DNA from: Mesocentrotus franciscanus
Taxonomy: Eukaryota; Echinodermata; Echinoidea; Camarodonta; Strongylocentrotidae
Length of the DNA: 64,000 bases
Assembly (NCBI GenBank): GCA_037976565.1
Contig: CP137686.1
Coordinates: forward strand, 27,314,626-27,378,625
Reading direction: 5' to 3'
How positions within the stretch are numbered: position 1 is the first letter of the stretch; each line of letters opens with the position of its first letter. Of this stretch, positions 34,184 to 45,831 are shown piece by piece. The position numbers and the translations under genes are program-made. The notes under the pieces are model-generated. The model saw only the letters and a program-made list of their open reading frames with translations. It was not told the DNA's origin and ran no database searches.

Positions 34184-34732
34184 ACATACTAAGAATCTTG
34201 CTCTACGATTGGTCAACAGTAAATCACGTGATGACAGATAGTTCGCCCATCATTGATGGGAGAAGAAAAGTTCGTTACACTGTAGATAGTACTATTATCT
34301 TCTTCAGTGAAAGTGCGTTGCACTCGGTAGATAGTAGTACTATCTACACAGTGCAACGCACTTTAATTGTATACGTTGCGTATTGCTCTCCTCTTTAAGC
34401 GCTTTTAGTGTTAGTACGCGAACTTTGGTCACGTGCGAACCATGGTCACACCACCATACTGCATGTACTGTACGTATCGTACACCGTTCGCTAGCTGTTA
34501 ATTGATGACTTGTTGCTCTAAAATCACAGAAGTGAAATGTTTCCGATATGGATTATAAAGCAAATAATCACCTTTTGGTTTCAGGCGATGGCAAACTATC
34601 ACTTCCTCGGCGATCTGAATGTATACGCTATGTTTCCTCAGCTTCGCTTCGTTCAGAAAGAAAGCAACATCCAGATCGCCTCGGAAGTGTAGTTTGTCCC
34701 ATCACCTTCACCGACGGTAATTATTTGCTTAA
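34184..34732. mobile_element. Foldback element, GATTGGTC family (copy 2)
   Basis: Near-identical in order to 18918-19412: CACATACTAAGAATCTTGCT, GATTGGTC, CGCCCATCATTGATGGGAG, internal TAGTACTAT inverted repeat and the final CTTCCTCGGCGATCTG hairpin. It has about 60 bp extra in the middle. Confidence 0.75.
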
Positions 34733-35542
34733 TTGGAATTAAACAAAATTTAAATTGACCTAATTTCTACTGTGAAACGTTGTCAGGTATATGCTATTGT
34801 CACTTTGATTCTAAAATTCAGATTTTAAGTTTGTGACGTCATAGTCAAGTTCCGAGCTATCCTATAGAATTCAGTGGGCAGCATTAAAAAAAAAACATCA
34901 TAACTACAAGGTTCGCCCATTAAACCCATTAAATCGCATGTATTAAATCTAACACCTGTTTCAGTGGGATTTCATGAAACTTGTACTTATGACACTTTAG
35001 TGAAACGATGCACAGGATAATTAATTATTCCCCCTTTCCAGTCAAAGAAAAGTCAGATTATAAAGATCACTCAATTAGGGAAAATCTGGGAATTTCACTA
35101 GCAGGAAGTGAAAGTAAATGTAGTCGTTCTCTCACTATATGTTGTATTGTGTCCGAACAGGATACAAACTGGATGGCTGACATGTTTATGCCTCAGTGCC
35201 TTCATTGCACGCACATGCAGTTTGGGAAAAAAAATGAAAAATAATGATCCTGGCAAATTTCAAACTCCATCATCAGGGAAACATCATGGGTGGTATTCTG
35301 AAAAAACTATGTTAACTTTTATGCTAGTAAGAAGATGTTACTTGTCATATTAAATCTAAATTAGGACAAGTCATTGGTTAATTTCTGTGCAACGCTTACA
35401 GCGAAGGTGAAGGGTGTAGAGTGGCATATGTGCGAGCTCTAATTATGAGTGCATGAGAGGTATAAAACATGCTCACATTTACAATGTGCCTACATACATA
35501 ATTATGCATGTACATGTTAACTAGGCTACCTAATAGAAAATA

Positions 35543-35689
35543 GGGACTTTTCGATTTGCACGTCGACATAGTGGAATGCTACGTGTGACGTCCTTTAAGG
35601 CACTGCCATTGCCTTAAAGGACGCCACATGTCCTTAAAGAACGTCACACGTAGCAGTCCACTATGTCGACGTGCAAATCGAAAAGTCCC
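35543..35689. mobile_element. Near-perfect palindromic MITE, 147 bp, TA target
   Basis: Arms of more than 60 bp pair almost perfectly (GGGACTTTTCGATTTGCACG ... CGTGCAAATCGAAAAGTCCC), leaving a tiny loop near 35612. TA flanks both sides. No coding capacity. Confidence 0.9.
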
Positions 35690-35699
35690 TAAGGTCATG

Positions 35700-36950
35700 G
35701 TCATGCGTGACCAGCAAAGTGCTTCTGTGGTTTAATCATAAGGCTGTAGAAAGTCATCTAGAGTGGGATTTCTTTGTTCAAGTCTAGAGACCAAAAAAAA
35801 CACACAATAAAACTACGATTTGAAATTGAAACTAGATTCTATTTTTATGGCAGAGTAATTTCAATTACCGGTAATTGATTATTTCTTCGGTGACCAAGTG
35901 AATTTGTCACATTTCTGTATTATCTTTTACCCTTTTCCCCATAACATTTGTATTATATGCCAGAGTGGCCAACAATAATGAAAACTAACAACTTTCAGAA
36001 TGGAAGGCCATTTCCATCTGATTTTCACCCGAATACCCGCAAAATTTTGATGATGATTATGATGGGTTCTTGTATAACGCCGGTGTCTGCCTCTAATGTC
36101 TCACAAATTCAACGTTCTTGGCCAGTGTTTCAAATGAAAATTATTTTCCATTAGTGTTTGTGGTGCCAGGTAATAATGTCAGAGGTAAACAATATCAAAA
36201 CAAGAGCATGTTACAGGTTGAATATGGGTAATGGTTGTATATTAGGCTTATCGAAAAAGAATAACGAAGGATTCTAAAAAATTGTCGTATCACTTTCATA
36301 ATACAACTGTGTGTGTTCGTTTATTAGAATGCACATATCACTTTAGGTTGAATGCATGCACTATGAGCGGCATGATATATCGACATTAGCCATTGTCATA
36401 TCAAGAGATTTTTCATTCATGAGTGGGTGGTGTCACTTAATATTCAAAAGGGTAACGTATGACTATTAGCGGAGTCGAAAATGACCCCCTATTTGCGGAC
36501 TTTCAGGAACATTTACAACAAAATAAGAACCCTTCATGCCCAAAACGGGTACAAAATGTGCTCATAATAATTATTCTGTTTGAGGCTTATCGACTATTTT
36601 CGCGAAGTTTGCCTGATCTTTTACGAGTCGGAAGTTTCCTTTTGAAATACATGACACTCCTTCGGGAAATTTATTGCTCTTAAGAAGAAGAAAAAAAATA
36701 CCCTAGGATTTTGAAAATCAAATCCGCGACATCGAAGTGTTCGTGAACATCCCCGGAAATTACCCCATTGTCGCGACATTTCTATCATGCGTACTCAAAG
36801 TCTATTATGGAGTTACACCACCGGAGATAAAATTATGTAAGGATAAACGTCATATATATATATATAAGGGACACATTGAATGTAATTGTCCTTTAATAAT
36901 TTTAAGTTGATTTAAACAAAACATTTTTTCCAGAGATTACCGTCACCGGG
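35700..36950. other. No feature recognised
   Basis: AT-rich sequence with short chance frames only; a short (AT)n run sits at about 36852-36864. Confidence 0.5.
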
Positions 36951-37534
36951 GGCGTCACTAGGTCATTTTTTGTTGGGGAGGGGAGGGGGGCGGCGGGAGC
37001 ATTTTACTTCTCACCCCACTCAACACTGGTCATTTTTGTATTGCCATTCAGGGTGGATCCTTGGGTTTTGTGCAAAGGGTGAGAGGGCACAAAAGCAAAA
37101 GGTATCTGACAAGCAAACGAATATTTTGAAAAAGGTTATTAATTTGTCAATAAAGCAGGTGCTTTTACATTCGAATTTAGAAAGGGGGGGGCATGTTTTG
37201 GACGTAACATGAGTTGGATTTATAATGGGGCGCGAGGGTCCCCCCCCCCAGTTCCCCTGAATCCGACAAAGTCATCATTCGTGTTGGTTAATTACATATT
37301 GTTCTAAACACAACTTCGTCATTATGTTACAACCATGTGTGTGGGTGGGTGATGCGTTTAATCATCCGCCCGCGCTGGTGATCATGAATTTTCATTTTTA
37401 ATCCCTCGATTGAAGAAGGCTTAAGAATTCCCCTACTCCTAACTTGATTAAATCATTTACGATGCTAAACCGAATCACTTCCTCAATATTTGCTTTGTAA
37501 GTGCTCTTCATATCCACTTATAGAAAGTTAATTT

Positions 37535-37815
37535 AATGGTAGTGAGCAAAAAAAAAAAAAATTTGGCACCCGAAAAATTTTTTTCCCTCCGGGAAGGGTA
37601 ATTTTTTTTTTCAACCGCCAGCCCCCCCCCTTGGGCGCCAGGGGTAGTGAGCACAATTTTTTTTGCACCCGAAATTTTTTTCCCTACGGGAAGGTTTTTT
37701 TTTCCACCGCCACCCCTTGGGCGCCAGGGGGGCCCAACTTTTTTTCAAAAAAAGGGTGTTTTTACCTGTTTTTTCTAGGGGCCCCCCGGGCCCCCTCCCT
37801 GGATCCGCCACTGCT
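37535..37815. repeat. Tandem duplication with homopolymer runs
   Basis: Two units of about 95 bp, each with GTGAGCA, GCACCCGAAA, a T run, CCCTNCGGGAAGG and CTTGGGCGCCAGGG. It ends with CTGGATCCGCCACTG, the terminal motif of a common hAT-type MITE, but a matching left end was not found. Confidence 0.7.
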
Positions 37816-38889
37816 TCTGAGAAACAGGTTAGAGATAATACACTGCATCTATATACCAACAAGGTTCGGTGTGGGAGGGGTTTTCCCTTCTCATCCTAAG
37901 CTTTGCTTTCCTTAGATTTGATCAAAGTCCCATTCTGACAGATAGAATACATGTATATGACTTTGAGACTATCATCAAATCTGTATACAGTTCATCGGCA
38001 TAAATAGACGGGAATGGAAAGGATATTGTCTTAAGGACAATTTGATGTGTTAATTATCGAAGAACATGATCGAATCACTTTCGAGAACCAACCTCCGACC
38101 ATTTCAATAGCCTTCACCATCAACTTTTAAACTAAGAATTTAAGGCTAATTAGGAAATTATTAAGTTGACAATATTTCAGGGGCATAGCCATATTATTTT
38201 TAATGGGGTTGGTGGTTTGGATCAAATTGTCGACAGAGCCCCCGAATTCGTCAGTGTAAAATGCCGTATTAAATAGTGACGGAAATACAAATATATAACA
38301 GGGATGTAGAGTCAGAGAGAGGAGGGAGAGAGAGGAGGGAGAGAGAGGGAGGGAGAGAGAGAGAGGGGGAGAGGGAGGAGGGGGGGGGGCGAGAAGCAGG
38401 TGGAAGCTACCACAAAAAAATCGAAACGAAATCGAAATCGAAAATGGGAATGACAAAGGCCCTATCAGGAAACAAGGTAGACAAGAAAAAGGGCGACTCA
38501 GAAGACCCAACAGACGACTGACTAAATAAAGAAATAAAGACTTGTATTGTCGCTTCCCTTTAAACAAAAAAAATGTTTGTTTTCAGATAACTAGATGACC
38601 ATTATGACGTCACTGAATAGAGTTCCCTTTAAATAACAAAAATAGCAAGACCAAGATTATGACGTCACTGACACGATTAATTGTTTTCGTTTCAGTTTCA
38701 TATTTACTCCTATACACTCCCGTCAATCTAGTTCTTTTACTTTCTCTTTTTATTATTTTACTCTTTAAAATATAATCTTGTCTTTCGAATCACCATGGTA
38801 AACAGTAAATGACAAACGAATTAGGCCTGCCTAACCCTTCAATATATATGAAATATTTATTTTTAAAAGGAAATGGAGTCATAGTATAT

Positions 38890-39348
38890 CTTTCTTGATT
38901 TCTCCATTTCCTTTTGTTTTAATATTCCTTTTATTATTATAATATCTCAAGGACCACTGTAAAATTCACTGGACCTAAGCTTGGGAATTCCTCTCTGTTG
39001 CAAGTGAACTTAAATCTTGCCCATCACTTAACTCTTTAAAAGAAAACATAGAAAATATATTATTAGCTGCTACTGTCATGACTATTGATCAACCCATTCC
39101 TTTTATACTGTTTGTTGCAATTAGGGTGTTCATTTATATTCTGTTTGACTTTACTTTGTTGGTTTGTGAAGTTATATTCTGTGCTTGTAATACATATTTT
39201 CCAATGTATATATCTGTTAGGGTTCTGCCTCGAAAGGCCTACGGGGTTCCCTTCCACATTTTCGTTTTACTGTAATGTATTGTTAATATATACATATGCT
39301 ATTGCTCATATTATCTATGTTTTTAATGGAACGTGGAAAATAAAACTT
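38890..39348 (+). mobile_element. LINE 3' end inserted in duplication copy A
   Basis: Absent from copy B, where AGTCATAGTAT runs straight into a GATATTTCC-type sequence. It has a CR1-type UTR with a hairpin-like TCGAAAGGCCTACGGGG and ends AATAAAACTTGAAC. The UTR resembles that of the minus-strand LINE at 41385-42400. Confidence 0.7.
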
Positions 39349-39518
39349 GAACATGATATTTCCGTATTACGTCTGGTATATATTATAGTGTAATATGTCC
39401 CAAAGGCCTGACAATATTATTGAGTATTGTGGGAGTTATGAAACCTTTATCTTAAGCCATGTCAAAATGATGGTAATCATTGCTTGCTGGAAGGTGCAAG
39501 AATGTGGGATATAGTAGT

Positions 39519-39522
39519 AATT

Positions 39523-39585
<63 letters not shown>

Positions 39586-39597
39586 TCAGTATAGTAT

Positions 39598-39647
<50 letters not shown>

Positions 39648-39660
39648 CTTGTAGTAGTAG
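39519..39660. repeat. (AGT)n microsatellite
   Basis: Long AGT/GTA run, nearly pure, broken once near 39585. Poly-Ser and poly-Val frames across it are artefacts. Confidence 0.95.
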
Positions 39661-40065
39661 AAGCACCATTCTTATCATTATAATGATCAATTTTGTTTTG
39701 CGTCAACTGCGATATTTGTTATACTTAATAATATCCGCTTTTCATAATGAAATTTTTTCAATTATCAATATACATAAAATAGTTAGCACTTAGCAAATTT
39801 GAGACTAAAGTGTATTATAATCCCTTGTTTCTTTCTTCCTTTAACTCTTTCTGTCTTTCTTTTTCTCTTGTTCTTTCCCATTCAGGTGTCACACACGGTA
39901 AAATACCAAGGAAATCAGAGAAAGATACAGAATTACAGAATGAGACAGGTAGAGAGCTTGCTTATTTTTTTTCAAATTTTCAATGCCCGGCACATGTCAT
40001 CATTATATTTTGTTTTATTTTATGTATGAAAATTAAAATAAAATAAATGAAATGAAATGTGTGTG

Positions 40066-40066
40066 T

Positions 40067-40099
<33 letters not shown>

Positions 40100-40315
40100 G
40101 GAGGGAGGGAGGGAGAGAGAGAGAGAGAGAGAAGGATTGAGAGACGGACACGAGGAGAAACAAACAGAAACAGAGAGATGGGGAGAGAGAGAGAGAGAGA
40201 GCTTGCTTGGGAGACAGGGTCAGAGAGAGAGAGAGCTTGGGAGACAGAGCCAGAGATAAACAGAGACAGAGATAGGAGAGAGAGAGAGAGGGGGAGAGAA
40301 AGAGATATCGAAAGG
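40066..40315. repeat. (GA)n-rich tract
   Basis: Purine-rich run with several pure GA blocks and a repeated GAGCTTGCTTGGGAGACAG-like motif. The Glu/Arg frames are repeat artefacts. Confidence 0.92.
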
Positions 40316-40319
40316 GGAC

Positions 40320-41380
40320 GTCCCCGCGTGATGATCAGTGACAGACAATCCTGTTTGACGTCAAGGCAACAGTGTGAACGAGTTATTAGGCCATGAAGGT
40401 TTTGACGTCATCTTCATGTATGTATTTGATCATTGTAACTATGTACACACATACCTTCTAATCTCGCAATTAGATTAGTTCAAGTGATTTAAATTAGAAT
40501 CACATTTTTCTTTTTATAACGAAAGTTTCTGCAGTTTATGGTAGTTTTTGATAGTTTCTCTTTTCTTTTTCTTCCCTTTTCTTTTCTTCATTAATTGTGT
40601 GCTCTTTCTTGAATGGACAGATGATAATCATATATAGTTTGAGTTTAAAATTTAATCCTTACATCAAATTTTAACACAAATGATTTCCTAAAAATGTGGC
40701 TGCAATTTTTCCATCGTTGAAAATCTGTCATGAGGGGAGAAATTTCTTTCCACTCCCTTGCCCTTTGTTCAAATATATACGCGGGACAGTATGAAATAAT
40801 TGATTACAAATTTGAACATACTCAGTGCTACCATCTTATAAGAATGTTATGCATTACAATGCGTGGATGTAGAGGGAGAGTGTTACCAACGGCGCATGGG
40901 ATAGATGGGGTGAAATGGGTCGGATTCGGGGGCTCGGGTACGGAGGGGAGAGCTTAAACCAGGCTGAATTAAAGGTTAATCATCTTATGGGATTAAGGGG
41001 GTAACTATTTCGGTACCGGCTCTTTTCCTATCATTCCCTCATGACTTCACTTCACTGAGTAAAAAGTGCAGTCATTGTGGAGATGTTGCGTGTATCCTAT
41101 TATAAATCACTTCGAAGGGAAAATGACTTAGGCAATCATATTCCTCGGCTTCATGAGAAAGTACTTACTTTCAAAAGCACTTTAATTTTTCATAAACAAG
41201 CGGGTAATTTCTTGGTAAAAAAATGAAAGAAGAAGAAAAAAAGAACGGCCCTAAAGTTTGGCTGCACACGTGACCGGGCATTTGTAAAAATTGAATCATA
41301 GATTAAGTTGAAACGCGAATCGTTTGACTTTTATTATTTCAACACAATTTCTATTTGTCGAATTCTCATGAATCTTTGTT
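40320..41380. other. No feature recognised
   Basis: Only short chance frames. No terminal repeats or splice-consistent exons were seen. Confidence 0.5.
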
Positions 41381-41384
41381 CAAT

Positions 41385-42405
41385 TCAATTCAATTCAAGT
41401 TTATTTCCACAATCTGATAAAAATACAGAACAATCAAAAGACAAATAACACAGACAAGAATATAACATAAATATAACATAACAGATAATGGTGGAATCGA
41501 CAATAGGCCTACAGGCCTTTCTATGGTCAATCCCTTAAGTGAATACATGATAGTAAAATCTAACAAGAACATGAACTAAGTAACTAACAATACAACAACA
41601 GCGACTACAATAACAAAACAAAAAAGGATGGAGAAAAGGAATAATAAATGGGAGAGGAAGGGAGAAGGCAAATTAATATAGATTTAAAAGATGATTTTTA
41701 TATGTTCGTTTAAAAACTGAAAGACTTTTGGTACATTTAAAGGTATTTGAGAGATTATTCCACATGATCGGCCCTGAGTATTTGATAGTGCATCTAGAGA
41801 CATTATATTTATAATTAGGAACATACAAATTATTGTTCTGTCTTATATTGTACATATATTTTTTCTTTGTGAAACCATTTTCTAGAAATTTTGGCAAGGT
41901 ATTGTTGGTATATTGATACATAAATGTGCAGATTACAAATTTATGAATATCATATATAGTTAATAATTTCATTTTTAAACAAAGGATCTGAATGAGTGTA
42001 AGGCTTAGAGTTCGTAATTATCCGGATTGCACGTTTTTGAAGAATATGAATACGATTTAAAAGATATTTTGCACAATTTCCCATACAATGTTGCAATACA
42101 TAAGGTGAGGCAAGATCATAGTAAAGTATAAATTTAAAAGGATATGTGTTGGTACAATTGCACTTATTCTACTGATTGCACCAATTGCTCTTGATATTTT
42201 ACAACATATGTCATCTACTTGATATTTCCAGGTCAAATGATTATCTAATATTACTCCTAAGAATTTAGTTGTATTTACAACTGGAATATCAAAACCAGCA
42301 ATTTTTACATTCATGCGATTTATATCAATAAATTTATTTTTGGTGTGGAATACCATGCATGATGTTTTATCAGTATTTAGTTTCAATTTGTACTGTGAGT
42401 CCTCC
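41385..42405 (-). mobile_element. 5'-truncated LINE, reverse transcriptase C-terminal part
   Basis: On the minus strand it begins at the palm end (K-L-N-T-D-K-T-S-C-M-V-F, T-K-F-L-G-V-I-L-D, L-T-W) and continues to P-H-L-M-Y-C-N-I-V-W. After a frameshift near 42060 the C-terminal region follows (Q-K-R-A-I-R-I-I, then S-G-P-I-M-W-N-N-L and S-V-F-K-R). The 3' UTR ends AATAAACTTGAATTGAATTG. Two main frames (42057-42419 and 41673-41972) with a break between; no catalytic D-D remains. Confidence 0.88.
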
Positions 42406-43074
42406 CTCCCCACTCTCACGCCACCATTTCTTGTAAATTAGCTGAATCACAAGAAGCCGGAAGGACAGAGAGCTAAATACAATATTTGTTTCAGTATTGA
42501 ATTCTCTTTGAACTTTGAACATCACACCCCTCCCCCCCCCCCACACACACACACCAATCACTGTAATTACCCCAACTAATTATTCATTATAGGCAGCTCC
42601 CATTGGACGACTAACCCTCCCCCGATAAATACCTCTTCGAATAATAACCCTTAGGGCAACTACTCCACCATACCTTACAAGAGCTGTCCTCCGATCGATC
42701 GATCCCCCTCGCCAAAGAGCCGTCGTCCTTGGGACCTGGAATTCGGGGAAGGGGTAGATGCCCCTATAAATGTCAAAGATAGCCGTGTATCCGATGGAGA
42801 GAAATATTTTAAATGTTTAAAATGTAATGCTCTAGCAATTGAGCGCTCATCAGAGACGGATACCGGCGCTATACAAGATGCCTTTACCACAGGATTAAAA
42901 TGTTTTTATTCCACAAGTTTTACGGAACTCGACTGATAACAATGTTCCTATTCCGTCTTTTATCATTGTCGCACTTTCGCCACATACACCTCTGTAAAAG
43001 TTATGTGACCTCCATCTCCATCACTAACAATCAAGGATATTCAAGTGAATAACTACCCCCACAAAGAAAAAAAA

Positions 43075-43165
43075 TGAAATGAAATGAAATAAATAAAAGA
43101 ATGAATAAAAAAAAATATTGAACAAATAAATAAATGAATAAATAAATAAATGAATGATTAAATAA
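43075..43165. repeat. A-rich (AAAT/GAAAT)n repeat
   Basis: Interrupted runs of AAATG, AAATA and AATAAATG units. Confidence 0.85.
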
Positions 43166-43310
43166 TTCAACAAAAGACTAGCAAAATTAAAGAGGGAGAT
43201 AGTGAGAGAGGGGTGGGGGACATGCCATTAAAACTTATCTTGTACATACTATTAACAGACCAGTTTCGATTGTTCCTACTTACTGCTACCGTTCTTGAAG
43301 TATATTAACC

Positions 43311-43335
43311 AGGAAGCTGTTACAGCTTCCTGGAA
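43311..43335. repeat. Perfect hairpin
   Basis: CCAGGAAGCTG and CAGCTTCCTGG around a TTA loop: 11-bp perfect arms. Function unknown. Confidence 0.8.
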
Positions 43336-44244
43336 TAACTCTTCCGATTGTCATAGTATGAAACAATTCTTTGGGTTCTGAACGCCGAACGCCCATGGGC
43401 AAATTCAATTTATCATTAAACAAACAAAGAAACAAACAAATAAACAAAAGATAGGTGCCCCGTTGCGCAAGAAGTTATTAAGTCACATCTCTCATGTACC
43501 AGGGAAGGAGAGGAATCAAGCCGCTCTCCTTTGAACCCATGCTTCAAGCCGCCGAAAAGTTATGCGCTAATCTGCAACTGTTGACCAGGTGGTGGGATAA
43601 AAGAGCGCATGAAATATCAGGATTTAGAATTCCTACATCAGAAAATGGTATCCTAGCAAATGTTCGCTGTCCCTTTCACTGATTTCTCATCAAGCGAACA
43701 CAAACTTGTGTAATTTCATCCTTTTTTCCAACTGCAAAAATACAAAAAACACGCGAAAACACGCATTAGCAAACTTAAAGTTATCGAAGATTGTAAATCA
43801 TGGATTAAATGAAGGGACATTAAAACATGCGCAAATATGCGCATTATCCTAAAATATTGAGTTTTTGTCAGGATCTAATTTTCTTTTTCCAACTCTGGCA
43901 CACAAATTATAGGAAGAGCGGAGTACTAAATTTGAAAAATTGTTTGATGCACTATTCCCAATACAATCCCCATATAAAGTTTATAATTTACACTGAAATT
44001 TTGCCGGTAATTTAATATTTTGTAATAAATGTGAAACTGGTGCTTTGCCTCCGAAATTCCCCGCAGTGGAAGAGCGACTCGGAGCATGGAACTTCAAAGC
44101 CAAGTGGGATGTTACACATCCCATAGTTACGCTTTACAACCCACGCATGCGTTTGAATAAATTACAAAAATTTCCACTCCTTCTCTATCACCTCCCTGCA
44201 TGTACCAAGCAAGATCGTGCAGATTTGTGAATCATGACGGTCGA

Positions 44245-44270
44245 TCGTGATTGGCCAATGGCAACAGCTG
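44245..44270. promoter_or_regulatory. Possible CCAAT-type promoter element of gene 2
   Basis: GATTGGCCAATGGCAA contains overlapping forward and inverted CCAAT boxes about 440 bp upstream of the gene 2 ATG. No TATA box or start site could be assigned, so this is a weak suggestion. Confidence 0.25.
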
Positions 44271-44704
44271 AAATTGGTCGTAAGAGCGAAACAGCGTCAC
44301 GCACATGGGCGATGATTTTTATCAATGAAACATGAAACACTTCGCCCACGATGAAATATAATACATGTATTTACTATACCAGTGATTTCAACTTCCTGGT
44401 AACAGAAGAAAGAGGATACAAAATCCATATATATCTTAGCTATACATACGCATTTTCATCACAACAGAATATCTCTTCCTCGGCTCTTCTCTTCTGCAAC
44501 AATAAATTGGTGAAAACTTGATTTAAGAAAAAAGAATCTGAGGCTTTCTGATTTTGTTTAACTGTAGATTTTGAACCGTTAATTTGATCTCTACAGGGAT
44601 ATTGAGAGGCACAGCCTAAACAAAAAGCCATCGATATTAACAACGCACTTAATTTTTATTGTAGTTGTGGGCACGTATTCCATCCGGGATATTTGTCACG
44701 CGGG

Positions 44705-44825
44705 ATGAAGATGTTTTATTCTCTCTATTTTGCCGCCTTTCTTCTCGGGTGCGTATCGTCTGCATCAATATCATCTTCTCTCTGGGGGATGCCCTGCCCC
44801 CCTGATAAACTGAGTTGTAAAAATG
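44705..44825 (+). CDS. Gene 2 exon 1: signal peptide
   Basis: ATG at 44705 (alternative at 44711), then Y-S-L-Y-F-A-A-F-L-L-G-C-V-S-S-A with probable cleavage after Ala20. It ends at the consensus donor GTAAGT in phase 1. The mature N-terminus has P-C-P-P-D and S-C-K-N, like C-P-E-N in gene 1. Confidence 0.82.
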
Positions 44826-45792
44826 GTAAGTTTTATCATCGTAAATCGGTCCTAAAACATTGCAAATTAGGCCGAAATTATTACTCGTTAAAATTACCAC
44901 CATCAATATCATCAATAATTATCATCCCCGCCCCGCTGCCACTGATAAAGCCTCGGTCACAAATGCCATTACGAACTGTTACGAACGCCGTACGAACGAT
45001 TTTAAGACAATGGAAATTCGGGAAGACAGTGGAAAAACAGGGAGATTCGTACGAAATTATCGTTCGTACGGACCTTTGTGACCGTAGCATTAACTGAGCT
45101 GTAAAATTGGTTAGTTTTAGCATCGGAAAAATTGTCATGAAACGTCTCAAATTACTCATCAATATTACCACCACCAATATCGACCATATTTAATGATGAA
45201 AAATAACAGAAAGCTTGTGAATTAATTACTTATTATTGTCACGGTTGCTTTGTGGCCAAAGTAATGATAATGTCTAGCTTTATAGAGTCTTTAACCAAGC
45301 CCTGATATTAGAATTCACAAGTTTGTACATTTTAAAGAAGACTTTGAAGAAGAAGAAAAAAAAATTGAATACTCTATTGTATTGCCTAGAGAAATCATGT
45401 TCGGATTACGTAATACTTCATTGACATTCTCGCACATTTCAACAGGGAATAAAGCTTTAAAAATTGCCTAAGGTTGATTTTCGATCGTTTTAAACACACA
45501 TTTTAAATAATGTACTTCATGTTCTTGAAACATCTTTTTAACCCAGTTTACGCTATTGTAAATATCAAAGAAAAACTATAAGAGAAACATTCATCAGAAA
45601 ATTGTCGCGCCGCTTCATATTTTCTGATAATTATAAATGTAGAGAATGAGTTGTTATTCATCTTTGTACCATGCAGCTGCCCGACTCGACAATAGTTCAA
45701 AGTGATCATATTAGAAGTATGGCTGTGAATACTGTTTGCACAATACTTCAAATATATATGGTGAAGAAAACGCGAGCTGAAGAGGGGGTATA

Positions 45793-45831
<39 letters not shown>

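Larger units (their letters stand above)
38147..39795 (+). repeat. Segmental duplication, copy A
   Basis: Collinear with 62664-63790 in the same orientation: GGGGCATAGCCATA, ATTGTCGACAGA, a GA-rich tract, TAGATGACCATTATGA, TCGAATCACCATGGTAAA, GCCTGAC...ATTGAGTATTGTGGGAG, TGCTTGCTGGAAGGTGCAAG, and an (AGT)n tract. Copy A has an extra LINE 3' end; copy B has a different extra stretch of about 195 bp. Confidence 0.88.

Noticed and set aside
36950..37813. A hAT element bounded by GGGGGCGTCACTAGG and CTGGATCCGCCACTG
   Set aside because: The two ends are not mirror images and no 8-bp duplication was found, unlike 19973-21669 and 57302-57603.
39480..39683. Poly-Ser and poly-Val frames
   Set aside because: Artefacts of the (AGT)n microsatellite.
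40052..40396. Glu/Arg-rich frame
   Set aside because: Translation of a (GA)n tract.
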